The notes beneath the pieces were generated by a model, which saw nothing but the letters and a program-made list of their open reading frames with translations, searched no databases and had not been told where the DNA came from. The position numbers and the translations under genes are program-made. This document shows, one piece after another, positions 18,529 to 27,098 of a stretch of DNA of 64,000 nucleotides. Origin of the DNA: Christensenellaceae bacterium Phil1 (lineage in GTDB: Bacteria > Bacillota > Clostridia > Christensenellales > CAG-138); the NCBI GenBank assembly GCA_001940855.1, contig MSGS01000031.1, positions 150,867-214,866 on the forward strand. The letters run 5' to 3'. Within the stretch, counting starts at the first letter, position 1. Each line of letters starts with the position of its first letter.

Positions 18529-20171
18529 CTTTCTATGTACCAATTTGCTATATTGCTCATCAAATCCGGCTCACGCTCGCTTTCTAAGCCTTTGATAGAA
18601 TCATGGTACAGTATGCTTGAAAGGCGGAAATACAGCGTTATGAACGGCAGATCCTCAACAAAGCTCATTTGCAGCGCGTCCGCGGCTTCACGGCAGGCGG
18701 CTTCGTCACGCGCGGTATTGAGCGATCTTGCAAGCGCTGACAGGGCGTCGTTTCTGTATCCGCCGTAGTTATATGCGCCGGATGCGTCAATATAGGGCAA
18801 AATATCGCAGTCACGCGCCAGATTGAAACCTACAAGCGCGATGTCAAAATCCTTGTTTTCAAGCATTTGGGCGTATTCGCTGCTGCTGTCGCCAAGGGTA
18901 AAGCCAGCGGTTACGATTTCAACGTGTATGCCGATCGCTTCAAGCTGGCTTGCGATAACGCCCGCCGCAGTTTCGCGCGTTGAATCGGTTGACTTGTTCA
19001 CAAGCAGCTTTAAAGTAAGCTCATTGTAGCGGTGCGCATTTTTTTCAAGATAACCATCGCCGTCGGTATCCTTCCACCCAGCTTGATCAAAAAGGCTGAG
19101 CGCAAGCTCCGTATTATAATCATATACTTTGGAGCGGCTGTTATACAGCCAGCTGTCAGGTGCGATCGGCACGTCGCACGCACGCGCACGGTTCATATAA
19201 ACGTTCGTTATTATGGCGCTGCGGTTTAAGGCATAGGCTATGGCCTGGCGCACGAGCGGGTTGGAAAGTTCCGAATTGCCATAATTGAACAGCATTACCT
19301 CTGCCGTTTGCGTCATAACGTCCATAACATTCGTAACGCCGTCCTCACGATACCGCCCCACGGAAAGCGACGATGTGAATACCATGTCAAGCTGACCGGC
19401 AACATAAGAAGCGAGGGAGACATCGTTGCTGCTCCTTTGATAGAACTCTATTTTTTCTATATAGGGTTCTTCCTTCCACCAGTTCTGGTTTATTTCAAGC
19501 GTAACTTTATCGCCTGATATCGAGGTGATGTAATAAGGGCCTGTCCCTGCGCCATAGCGGGATGTTGACGCAGTGGGATTTTCTATAATAGGGAAATTCA
19601 GCGCGTACAGCGAGGCTATGCCTTGCTGCTTCATTGTGACTACAACACTGCCGTCACTTCCCGCGGCAATGGATTCTACCTTATCCGTGGCGTATGAATA
19701 GTATCCGCCCGTTTGCTTTATGCGTTCAAACGAATATACAACATCCGCCGCGGTAACGTTTGCCCCTGTATCCTGCCAGCGGGCTGAAGAACGCAGCTTC
19801 ATCGTCCAAACAAGGCCGGTATCGTCACAGCTCCAATTTTCCGCTAACTTAGGCGTAACTACGCCCGATTGGTCAATTACTATAAGGCTTTCGTATATAA
19901 GCGAAAAGAAGCCGAGCATCTCCTTCGTATTCACCGAAAGCGGGTCTGACGTATCGGCATTTTCGGGCATGGCAAGCCTTAATGTGCCGCCGTACACGGG
20001 CGCGGGCGCGGGCGTAGGCGCAAGCAAAGCCGGCGTTTCAGTGGGTTCGCTTGCATCGGGCGTTGATTCGGCATTCTGCTGATTGCCGGCGCAGCCGCAA
20101 AGCGTAAGAATTATTATTGCCATGCATAACGCCAAGGGTCTTTTTATTTTATTTGCAAAACTCTTTTTCAT
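18525..20171 (-). CDS. Oligopeptide-type ABC transporter substrate-binding lipoprotein
   Basis: Family 5 extracellular solute-binding protein. 548 aa from ATG 20171, which gives a clean lipoprotein signal (MKKSFANKIKRPLALCMAII, lipobox LCGC). The frame is open 32 codons further upstream, inside the transglycosylase gene. Core motifs: MLGFFSLIYESL, LAENWSCDDTGLVWTMKLR, VVYSFERIKQTGGY, ATSRYGAGTGPYYI-like segment. No permease or ATPase genes are adjacent, so it is an orphan binding protein that may pair with importers elsewhere. It overlaps the transglycosylase gene by 23 bp. Confidence 0.9.
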   Translation of the reverse strand: MKKSFANKIKRPLALCMAIIILTLCGCAGNQQNAESTPDASEPTETPALLAPTPAPAPVYGGTLRLAMPENADTSDPLSVNTKEMLGFFSLIYESLIVIDQSGVVTPKLAENWSCDDTGLVWTMKLRSSARWQDTGANVTAADVVYSFERIKQTGGYYSYATDKVESIAAGSDGSVVVTMKQQGIASLYALNFPIIENPTASTSRYGAGTGPYYITSISGDKVTLEINQNWWKEEPYIEKIEFYQRSSNDVSLASYVAGQLDMVFTSSLSVGRYREDGVTNVMDVMTQTAEVMLFNYGNSELSNPLVRQAIAYALNRSAIITNVYMNRARACDVPIAPDSWLYNSRSKVYDYNTELALSLFDQAGWKDTDGDGYLEKNAHRYNELTLKLLVNKSTDSTRETAAGVIASQLEAIGIHVEIVTAGFTLGDSSSEYAQMLENKDFDIALVGFNLARDCDILPYIDASGAYNYGGYRNDALSALARSLNTARDEAACREAADALQMSFVEDLPFITLYFRLSSILYHDSIKGLESEREPDLMSNIANWYIES

Positions 20172-20835
20172 ATAGTTCGCTGTATTTCTCCTTTGCCGAA
20201 AGGACTTTGTCGGCATATGCGGCCGTTTCGACGTATGGTATGCTGATAAGCCGTTTACCGTCGCCATATGCTGGGTCGTTTAACCATTTGTCCACGTTGC
20301 CCGGGCCTGCATTGTATGCTGAAAGCGCCGTGCGTTCCATTCCACCGTATTTATCCGATAGATATCTAAGGTACCAGCAGCCAAGGCGGATATTTATGAG
20401 CGGTTCCATCAGCTTTTCTTCACTGTAGTCCGCCATGCCTAATTTACCCGCGATCCATTCGCCTGTTGACGGCATTATCTGCATAAGGCCGATTGCACCT
20501 TTGGGCGATACCACAGCCGCGCGATTTGAACTTTCCGTATGTATCACTGCCGCAACAAGGCATGGATCAAGCGAAAACTCATCCGCGCAGGCCAATATCT
20601 CGTCTGCGTATATCAGCTTATAGGTGCGCCGCTCAAGCATCCTGTTTGCCATAAAACCGCCTATTGTAAGCATGATTATTGCCGCAATGCCAACAAGTGC
20701 AATGATGATGCGCCGCGTACTGGCTTTCTTTACTGCTTTTGCCTTTTTGCTGCGCTTAGCGGCCGATTGACGGGACGTTTTCTTTGCATAGGCCTTGCCT
20801 GGCTGCGTTCTTTTTGCGCTCTGTGCTGCGCTCAT
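20149..20835 (-). CDS. Membrane-anchored lytic murein transglycosylase (SLT domain)
   Basis: Cleaves the glycan strand of peptidoglycan. 228 aa: Lys/Ala-rich cytosolic tail, transmembrane helix about 43-62, SLT domain with catalytic Glu101 (HTESSNRAAVVSPKGAIGLMQI) and the AYNAGPGNVDKWL motif. It overlaps coaE by 4 bp (ATGA). Similar small SLT proteins often sit next to coaE in Bacillota. Confidence 0.93.
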   Translation of the reverse strand: MSAAQSAKRTQPGKAYAKKTSRQSAAKRSKKAKAVKKASTRRIIIALVGIAAIIMLTIGGFMANRMLERRTYKLIYADEILACADEFSLDPCLVAAVIHTESSNRAAVVSPKGAIGLMQIMPSTGEWIAGKLGMADYSEEKLMEPLINIRLGCWYLRYLSDKYGGMERTALSAYNAGPGNVDKWLNDPAYGDGKRLISIPYVETAAYADKVLSAKEKYSELYEKEFCK

Positions 20836-21440
20836 GCATTGGCTCCGGCGCCGGCGTATTGCTTATACAGCGCGTCTATTTGCTCATAAAGCGTACCGAT
20901 AGACGAACTGTTGTCTATTACCTCGCTGCTATATGCCCGCTTTTCTTCCTCGCTCATTTGTGCGCGTATGCGGGCCTCGGCCTGGGCAGGTGTGCAGCCG
21001 TCTCGCTTTATTATACGCGCTATGCGCACGGCTTCCGGTGCAGTCACAAGCCAAACCGAATCAACGTATTTTGTCCAGCCCACCTCAATCAAAAGCGGCA
21101 CATCCCAAACTATCAGCCGGTTGCTGTTCGTAGCTAATTCGGCAGCCGTGCGCGCCTCAAGCGTTTTTAGTACGGCCGGATGGATTATGGAATTAAGCAA
21201 CATTCGCTTTTCGCTATCGGCAAATACGATCGCGGCAACGGCTTTTCTGTCAAGCGAGCCATCCGCAGCTATAACGCCGCTGCCGAATGATTTTTCTATT
21301 TGGTGCAGCCCTTCGGTATTCGGCTCAACAACTTCGCGCGCGATGATATCCGCGTCCAATATAAGCGCACCAAGACTGTTCAGCCGCGCAGACACAGTGG
21401 ATTTGCCGGAACCTATCGTTCCCGTAAGCCCTATTATCAT
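20832..21440 (-). CDS. coaE: Dephospho-CoA kinase
   Basis: Last step of coenzyme A synthesis. 202 aa, P-loop GTIGSGKS at 6-13, LDADIIAREV, and the lid region with KRDGCTPAQAEARIRAQM. It follows polA by 18 bp and overlaps the transglycosylase gene. Confidence 0.96.
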   Translation of the reverse strand: MIIGLTGTIGSGKSTVSARLNSLGALILDADIIAREVVEPNTEGLHQIEKSFGSGVIAADGSLDRKAVAAIVFADSEKRMLLNSIIHPAVLKTLEARTAAELATNSNRLIVWDVPLLIEVGWTKYVDSVWLVTAPEAVRIARIIKRDGCTPAQAEARIRAQMSEEEKRAYSSEVIDNSSSIGTLYEQIDALYKQYAGAGANA

Positions 21441-21458
21441 GGTAGCTGCCCTGCCCTT

Positions 21459-24020
21459 TTACTTAGTATCGAACCAGCTATGCCCAGTGTGTACCTCGGC
21501 AAGAAGCGGCACTTTCAGGTTGACGACGTTTTCCATGCAGCTTTTCAATATTTCCGCTGCGGCATCTGCTTCCTCCTGCACGGCGTCTATTATAAGTTCG
21601 TCGTGTATTTGCAATATCAGTTCTGACTTCATACCGCGCGCCTTCAACTCATTATGCACTCTTACCATGGCAAGCTTTATTATGTCTGCCGCGGTACCCT
21701 GTATGGGCATGTTCATGGCCACGCGTTCGCCGAAGGAGCGCGTATTATAGTTTGAAGATTTAAGTTCAGGCATTTCGCGCCTTCTGCCGAAAAGCGTAGT
21801 GGCTGCGCCTTGCTGCTTGGCCCGCTCAACGCATCCCTTCAAATATGTATGCACTCCGGGATAACGCATGAAATATAGCTCTATGTAACGGGCGGCTTCC
21901 TTGCGGGATATACCAAGCTGCCGCGCAAGGCCAAAATCGCTTATGCCGTATACGATGCCGAAGTTTACGGCCTTTGCGGCGCTGCGCATTTCGCTTGTTA
22001 CTTCATCAAACGGCACGCCGAATACCTCGCTTGCGGTGCGGCGGTGTATGTCAGCGCCTTCTATAAATGCGCGGCACATGCCTTCGTCTCCGCTCATGGC
22101 GGCAAGCAGCCTTAATTCTATTTGCGAATAATCCGCATCCACAAGCACGCGGCCTTCGCTTGCAACAAACGCCTTGCGTATCTCCCGCCCAAGCTGCGTG
22201 CGCACGGGTATGTTTTGGAGGTTGGGCTCCGTGCTTGATATTCTGCCCGTTGCCGTAACGCTTTGGTTGAAGCGCGTGTGTACGCGGCCCTGCTTATCGA
22301 TAAGCGGCAGCAAACCGTCTATAAAAGTTGAACACAGTTTTGTGAGCGTTTTGTATTCAAGTATCATTGGTACTATCGGATGCATGTCGTATAAGCCTTC
22401 AAGTACCTCCGAATCGGTAGAATAACCGGTTTTCGTCTTTTTTGCTGGCGGCAGGCCAAGCTTTTCGAACAGAATTGTGCCAAGCTGTTTGGTGGAAAGA
22501 ATATTGAATTTTTCCCCTGCGCATTCGTATATGTCTGCCTCGAGCGATGCTATGCGCGCGTTAAGTTCTTTACTCATGGCGCCGAGCGTATCGCGATCGA
22601 CCGTGAAGCCTATGCGCTCCATATCGTAAAGCACATCTATAAGCGGTAACTCGATTTCATTATAGAGCTTCATGAGTCCTTTGGCTTCGAGTTCGCCTAT
22701 AAGTTCGCTTTTAAGCTTAAAAAGCGCCGCTGCCCCGACCTCCAAAGAATTAAGCCGCTCGGCCGAAAGCGTTTTCAGATTTGCCGCAGGATGTATTGCG
22801 TGCAGCAGATAGTCCGCTATCATTGCGTCGAAGCTTACGTTTGATATATTCACGCCGAAGCGCGCCGCGATATGCCGCATTGCTTTGCTGTCGAAAAATG
22901 CCTTCTCGATGGCTGCGTTTTCGAGTATAGGCTTTAATGCGGAGTAAACCTCATCTTCGCTTAGTCCGGAGTCAAGCAGTGTTTGGCCAAGCATAATGTC
23001 ATATTGCGCGCTGCCGTCTATGCTTACGCTGAATACGCCGTCAATATGGAATGCGGCAATATCGGCGCCGCCAAGCTTTGCGCAAAGTTCGGCAAGGGCA
23101 GCGGAATTATCTATTGCTATATGCTCAGCTGTGAATGCAGCCGCCTCTTTTGCTGGTGATGCAGCGTTCTGCGGTAGGCGGTCTATAAGGTTGCGCAGTT
23201 CAAGTTCACGCATCATGGCAATACCGCCGCACAGAGTGTCTTTGGTGAAATGCGTGTCTTTAAGTGCAATGTCCACAGGCGCAGTTGTGTTTATTGTGCC
23301 TATACGGTAGCTCATGCGTGCACTGTCAGCGCCGTTTACAAGCTTTTGCCCGAGCGCGCCTTTTTCATCGGCTGCGTGTGAAAGCGTGTTTTCCACCGTG
23401 CCGTATTTGGCAAGGAGTTTCAATGCCGTTTTTTCGCCAACGCCGGGTATTCCGGGAATATTATCGGAATTGTCACCCATAAGCGCCTTCAAGTCTATCA
23501 TGCGCTTGGGTTCAAGACCGTATTGCTCCATAAGCGTTGCTTCATCGTATTCAATGGTATCGCTTATGCCTTTTTTGGTCATGAGCACATGCGTATGCTC
23601 GCCTATAAGCTGCAGCGCATCGCGGTCGCCGGTAACAAGCAGCGCGTCAACACCGTTTTCGTTTGCTATGCGCGCAAATGTGCCGAGTATGTCGTCCGCT
23701 TCATAGCTTGGGCATTGGCACACGGTTATGCCCATCTTGGGCAGCAGGTCGCGTATAAGCGAAAGCTGGGTGCGCAGTTCGTCCGGAGTGGCCTTTCTGC
23801 CGGCCTTGTATTCGCTGTATTCTTCATGCCTGAATGTAGGGCCGTGCATATCAAAAGCGACAAGCATATATTCAGGCTCCTGTTGGGCAAGCTTCAGCAG
23901 CATGCTTAAAAAGCCGTATATCGCGCCCGTAGGCGTGCCTTCGCGGTTGGTCATGGCCGGCAGAGCATAAAATGCCCTGTGCATAAGGCTGTTGCCGTCT
24001 ATTGCGATGAGCTTTGCCAT
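21459..24020 (-). CDS. polA: DNA polymerase I, proofreading site lost
   Basis: 853 aa. N-terminal 5' nuclease (MAKLIAIDGNSLMHRAFYAL; YEADDILGTFA; GDNSDNIPGIPGVGEKTA), degenerate 3'-5' exonuclease fold at about 300-440, polymerase domain with motif A DADYSQIELR, motif B RSAAKAVNFGIVYGI and motif C LQIHDELI. The acidic DxE of the exonuclease is absent (AFHIDGVFSVS at that place), as in other Gram-positive Pol I, so no proofreading is expected. Works in Okazaki fragment maturation and repair. Upstream of coaE. Confidence 0.97.
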   Translation of the reverse strand: MAKLIAIDGNSLMHRAFYALPAMTNREGTPTGAIYGFLSMLLKLAQQEPEYMLVAFDMHGPTFRHEEYSEYKAGRKATPDELRTQLSLIRDLLPKMGITVCQCPSYEADDILGTFARIANENGVDALLVTGDRDALQLIGEHTHVLMTKKGISDTIEYDEATLMEQYGLEPKRMIDLKALMGDNSDNIPGIPGVGEKTALKLLAKYGTVENTLSHAADEKGALGQKLVNGADSARMSYRIGTINTTAPVDIALKDTHFTKDTLCGGIAMMRELELRNLIDRLPQNAASPAKEAAAFTAEHIAIDNSAALAELCAKLGGADIAAFHIDGVFSVSIDGSAQYDIMLGQTLLDSGLSEDEVYSALKPILENAAIEKAFFDSKAMRHIAARFGVNISNVSFDAMIADYLLHAIHPAANLKTLSAERLNSLEVGAAALFKLKSELIGELEAKGLMKLYNEIELPLIDVLYDMERIGFTVDRDTLGAMSKELNARIASLEADIYECAGEKFNILSTKQLGTILFEKLGLPPAKKTKTGYSTDSEVLEGLYDMHPIVPMILEYKTLTKLCSTFIDGLLPLIDKQGRVHTRFNQSVTATGRISSTEPNLQNIPVRTQLGREIRKAFVASEGRVLVDADYSQIELRLLAAMSGDEGMCRAFIEGADIHRRTASEVFGVPFDEVTSEMRSAAKAVNFGIVYGISDFGLARQLGISRKEAARYIELYFMRYPGVHTYLKGCVERAKQQGAATTLFGRRREMPELKSSNYNTRSFGERVAMNMPIQGTAADIIKLAMVRVHNELKARGMKSELILQIHDELIIDAVQEEADAAAEILKSCMENVVNLKVPLLAEVHTGHSWFDTK

Positions 24021-24025
24021 TATAT

Positions 24026-25339
24026 TTAATCCACCTCTTTATATACCATGGGAATATGTGCGGGTATTTCGTCCTCTATGCGTATCGCGCTGACGAACGT
24101 CTGCCTGGCTTCATCAAGATGCGAAGCATCATTCACATACATTGTGGCCAGCGCATCGCGTGTCGTTACCCTGTCCCCGCGCCTTACGTGCATCACAAGG
24201 CCGGTTGCGGGGTCTATACTGTCCCCCTTCTTTGCGCGGCCCGCGCCGAGCAGTTGAGCGCTTATGCCTATCATGTCCGCATGCATATCGCCTATATATC
24301 CATCCTTTGCCGGATATATGTCTATCCTCTGCTTAACGCCGCTTACAAGCTTATAAGGATCTTCAACAAATTCATCCCTGCCGCCCAATGCGCTTAGCAT
24401 AAGCTTAAGCTTATTAAGCCCTTCGCCTGATTTAAGCGCGCGCATCAGCTTCGCTTTGGCATCGGCCATGTCACATGCAAGGTTTGAAAGAATAAGCATT
24501 TTGCCCGCAAGCGTAAGACTTACAGAAAGCAGAGGGTCGTTTTCGTCAAGCTTACCGTAAAGCGCATCGTATACCTCTATTATTTCAAGCGCATTGCCAA
24601 CGGCCAGACCGAGCGGCTGGTTCATGTCCGTTATAAGCGCCATTGTGCGCCTGCCCATGCGGTTGCCTATGTCCACCATTGTGCGCGCAAGCGTTTCCGC
24701 ATCCTCAGGCGTGTGCATAAATGCGCCGCTGCCGGCCTTAACGTCCAGCACAATCGCATCGGAACCGGAGGCGAGTTTTTTGCTCATAACGCTTGAAGCT
24801 ATAAGCGGGATACCCTCAACTGTTCCCGTAACGTCCCTTAGGGCATACATAAGCTTATCCGCGGGCACGAAGTTTCCGGTTTGACCCATTACGCATACGC
24901 CTATTTGCGATACTATCTCCTTGAAACGCTCCATGCTGAGTTCTATGTTTACGCCGGGAACTGATTCAAGTTTATCAAGCGTTCCTCCGGTATGCCCAAG
25001 GCCGCGGCCGCTTAGCTTTGCAACAGTACCGCCGCATGCGGCAACGAGCGGCGCGGCAATAAGCGTGGTTGAATCCCCCACGCCGCCGGTGGAATGCTTA
25101 TCCACCTTTATGCCGTTAAGATCACTCAGATCCACTGTATCGCCCGAATTCATCATGGCCATGGTAAGTTCGGCTGTTTGCTTAGCTCCCATCCCTTTTA
25201 AGCATACGGCCATCATCCATGCGGACATTTGATAATCCGGTATTTTGCCGGAAGTGAAGCCGGATACTATGGCCTCTATCTCGTTTTTGCTCAGCGGCTC
25301 GCCGTGGCGGGTCTTCATTATCAAGTCAACCATTCTCAT
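24026..25339 (-). CDS. pdp: Pyrimidine-nucleoside phosphorylase
   Basis: Phosphorolysis of uridine and thymidine in nucleoside salvage. 437 aa with the family signature KHSTGGVGD, SGRGLGHTGGTLDKLE and LDVKAGSGAFM; N-terminal helical domain MVDLIMKTRHGEPLSKNEI. It starts 15 bp after era and ends 5 bp before polA, so it belongs to the long minus-strand cluster; its place near cdd makes sense for pyrimidine salvage. Confidence 0.95.
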   Translation of the reverse strand: MRMVDLIMKTRHGEPLSKNEIEAIVSGFTSGKIPDYQMSAWMMAVCLKGMGAKQTAELTMAMMNSGDTVDLSDLNGIKVDKHSTGGVGDSTTLIAAPLVAACGGTVAKLSGRGLGHTGGTLDKLESVPGVNIELSMERFKEIVSQIGVCVMGQTGNFVPADKLMYALRDVTGTVEGIPLIASSVMSKKLASGSDAIVLDVKAGSGAFMHTPEDAETLARTMVDIGNRMGRRTMALITDMNQPLGLAVGNALEIIEVYDALYGKLDENDPLLSVSLTLAGKMLILSNLACDMADAKAKLMRALKSGEGLNKLKLMLSALGGRDEFVEDPYKLVSGVKQRIDIYPAKDGYIGDMHADMIGISAQLLGAGRAKKGDSIDPATGLVMHVRRGDRVTTRDALATMYVNDASHLDEARQTFVSAIRIEDEIPAHIPMVYKEVD

Positions 25340-25354
25340 GGTAAATACCTCTTT

Positions 25355-26251
25355 TTATTCGTAACCAAGTTCTTTCAATGCGCCGGGGCTGTTGCGCCAA
25401 TCGTCGCGCACCTTTACCCAAAGCTGCAAATTGACGCGCGCGCCCAGCATCCATTCCATGTCCTTGCGCGCTTCGCTGCCTATCTGCTTCAGCATTGCGC
25501 CCTTTTTGCCGATTATGATGCCCTTGTGGCCTTCGCGTTCGCAGTATATGGTGGCCCACATGTCGTATAATTCGCCGCTTGGCCTAAGCGCCATTTTATC
25601 TATTCCGACGCCTATGCCGTGCGGCACTTCGTCCTTCAAAAGGTTCAGTGCCTTTTCGCGGATTATCTCAGCGCACACTATACGCTCGGGCATATCGGTG
25701 ACCATGTCTTCGGGGAAATACATAGGTCCCGGCACAAGGTATGCCGCTATGGCGGCTTCAAGTGCATCTACTCCATTCCCGCTTTCAGCGGAAATTTCTA
25801 TTATTTGCCTAAAGCAATTCTCCTTTTCAAGCCTTTGCCGCGCGGCTGATATTGCGTCTGCGCCTGCAATGTCGCATTTGTTTATTGCGGCGATTATCGG
25901 CGCCTTGGCGTCCCTAAGCTTTGCGATTATCGCCTCGTCGCGCTCACGTATGCCGTTCGCGGCATCTGCCATGAACAGCGCGCATTCAACTTCATTAAGC
26001 GATTCATATGCTACTTTAAGCATATATTCGCCAAGGCGGTTTTTTGGCGCGGCAACGCCCGGCGTATCAAGAAACACGATTTGATAATCCGGCCTTGTTG
26101 CAACGCCCATTATGCGGTTTCTGGTTGTTTGCGCCTTGGGCGAAACTATTGACACTTTCTGCCCGACTATGCGGTTCATAAGCGTACTCTTGCCCGCATT
26201 TGGTGAACCGATTATGGATACAAAGCCGGAACGGTAAGAGGAACTTATCAT
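25355..26251 (-). CDS. era: GTPase Era
   Basis: Ribosome-assembly GTPase that binds the 3' end of 16S rRNA. 298 aa: G1 GSPNAGKS, G2 region KAQTTRNRIMG, G3 DTPG, G4 NKCD, and a C-terminal KH domain with the GKKGAMLKQIGSEARKDME motif. It overlaps cdd by 4 bp. Confidence 0.97.
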   Translation of the reverse strand: MISSSYRSGFVSIIGSPNAGKSTLMNRIVGQKVSIVSPKAQTTRNRIMGVATRPDYQIVFLDTPGVAAPKNRLGEYMLKVAYESLNEVECALFMADAANGIRERDEAIIAKLRDAKAPIIAAINKCDIAGADAISAARQRLEKENCFRQIIEISAESGNGVDALEAAIAAYLVPGPMYFPEDMVTDMPERIVCAEIIREKALNLLKDEVPHGIGVGIDKMALRPSGELYDMWATIYCEREGHKGIIIGKKGAMLKQIGSEARKDMEWMLGARVNLQLWVKVRDDWRNSPGALKELGYE

Positions 26252-26664
26252 AGATTCATGTCCTTCTTTGAAAAAGCATACGGAAGCAGATCATCAAGCG
26301 ATACCATTTTGTATTCGCCTTTGCGGTTGGCGCAGATTATTGGCATTTCGCCATCGCAAAACTCGCTGAGTACCTGGCGGCAAACGCCGCAGGGGACCGC
26401 AGGAGTATCGCCATCCCAAACTATTGCAAGGGCATCGAATTCGCGTTCGCCTTCATATATGGCGCGTAGCATTGCAACGCGCTCGGCGCAAACGGTTGGC
26501 GAATAGGCGGCGTTTTCAATATTGCAGCCGAAATAATATGCGCCGGAAGCGCCCTTTAAGCACGCGCCTACGCGGAAACCGGAGTACGGCACATACGCGC
26601 GCTCCTTAGCGTCGTTAGCCATCCTGAGCAGGTTCTTTACTTCAAATTCGTGTATGTTTCTCAT
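26248..26664 (-). CDS. cdd: Cytidine deaminase
   Basis: Zinc enzyme that deaminates cytidine and deoxycytidine. 138 aa, homotetramer type, with the zinc and catalytic motifs CAERVAM (Cys, catalytic Glu) and PCGVCRQVLSEF. It overlaps ybeY and era by 4 bp each, indicating translational coupling. Confidence 0.96.
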   Translation of the reverse strand: MRNIHEFEVKNLLRMANDAKERAYVPYSGFRVGACLKGASGAYYFGCNIENAAYSPTVCAERVAMLRAIYEGEREFDALAIVWDGDTPAVPCGVCRQVLSEFCDGEMPIICANRKGEYKMVSLDDLLPYAFSKKDMNL

Positions 26665-27098
26665 CTTGTTATCCCCATGTCGTTTAATATTTTATCTTGA
26701 AGGGCAAACATTTCTTGCCTTTCTTCATCATTCATGTGGTCGTAGCCCAATATGTGCAGGCAGCCGTGCACGGTCAAAAACGAAAGCTCCCGTTCAAACG
26801 AGTGCCCGTATTCTTCGGCCTGAGCCTTAGCACGGTCAATCGATATTGCAATATCGCCCAAGAAACCGTCCGGCACTGCGGAAAGAGCATCCCCTTCGTT
26901 TGAAGGAAAACTGAGCACATCCGTCGGCCTGTCCACGCTGCGGTAATCCCTGTTCATGGCCCGTATGCCGTTATCGTCCGTTACCAACACACTTATATCC
27001 CCCTTCGCGCCCTGTGCGCTGAGAGCGCCGGATGCCGCGCGGCGGATTATGGCTTCCGTTTCATTAGGGCATTCGGCTTCGAGTATTACTTCTATCAT
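26661..27098 (-). CDS. ybeY: rRNA maturation endoribonuclease YbeY
   Basis: 16S rRNA processing and ribosome quality control. 145 aa with the zinc-binding motif HGCLHILGYDH and the upstream RPTDVLSFP motif. It overlaps pgpH and cdd by 4 bp each. No diacylglycerol kinase gene lies between ybeY and cdd, unlike in Bacillus. Confidence 0.96.
   Translation of the reverse strand: MIEVILEAECPNETEAIIRRAASGALSAQGAKGDISVLVTDDNGIRAMNRDYRSVDRPTDVLSFPSNEGDALSAVPDGFLGDIAISIDRAKAQAEEYGHSFERELSFLTVHGCLHILGYDHMNDEERQEMFALQDKILNDMGITR

Noticed and set aside
17098-18768. 556-codon plus-strand open frame across rluD and lspA
   Set aside because: Antisense to two well-recognised genes; no domain, no plausible start site.
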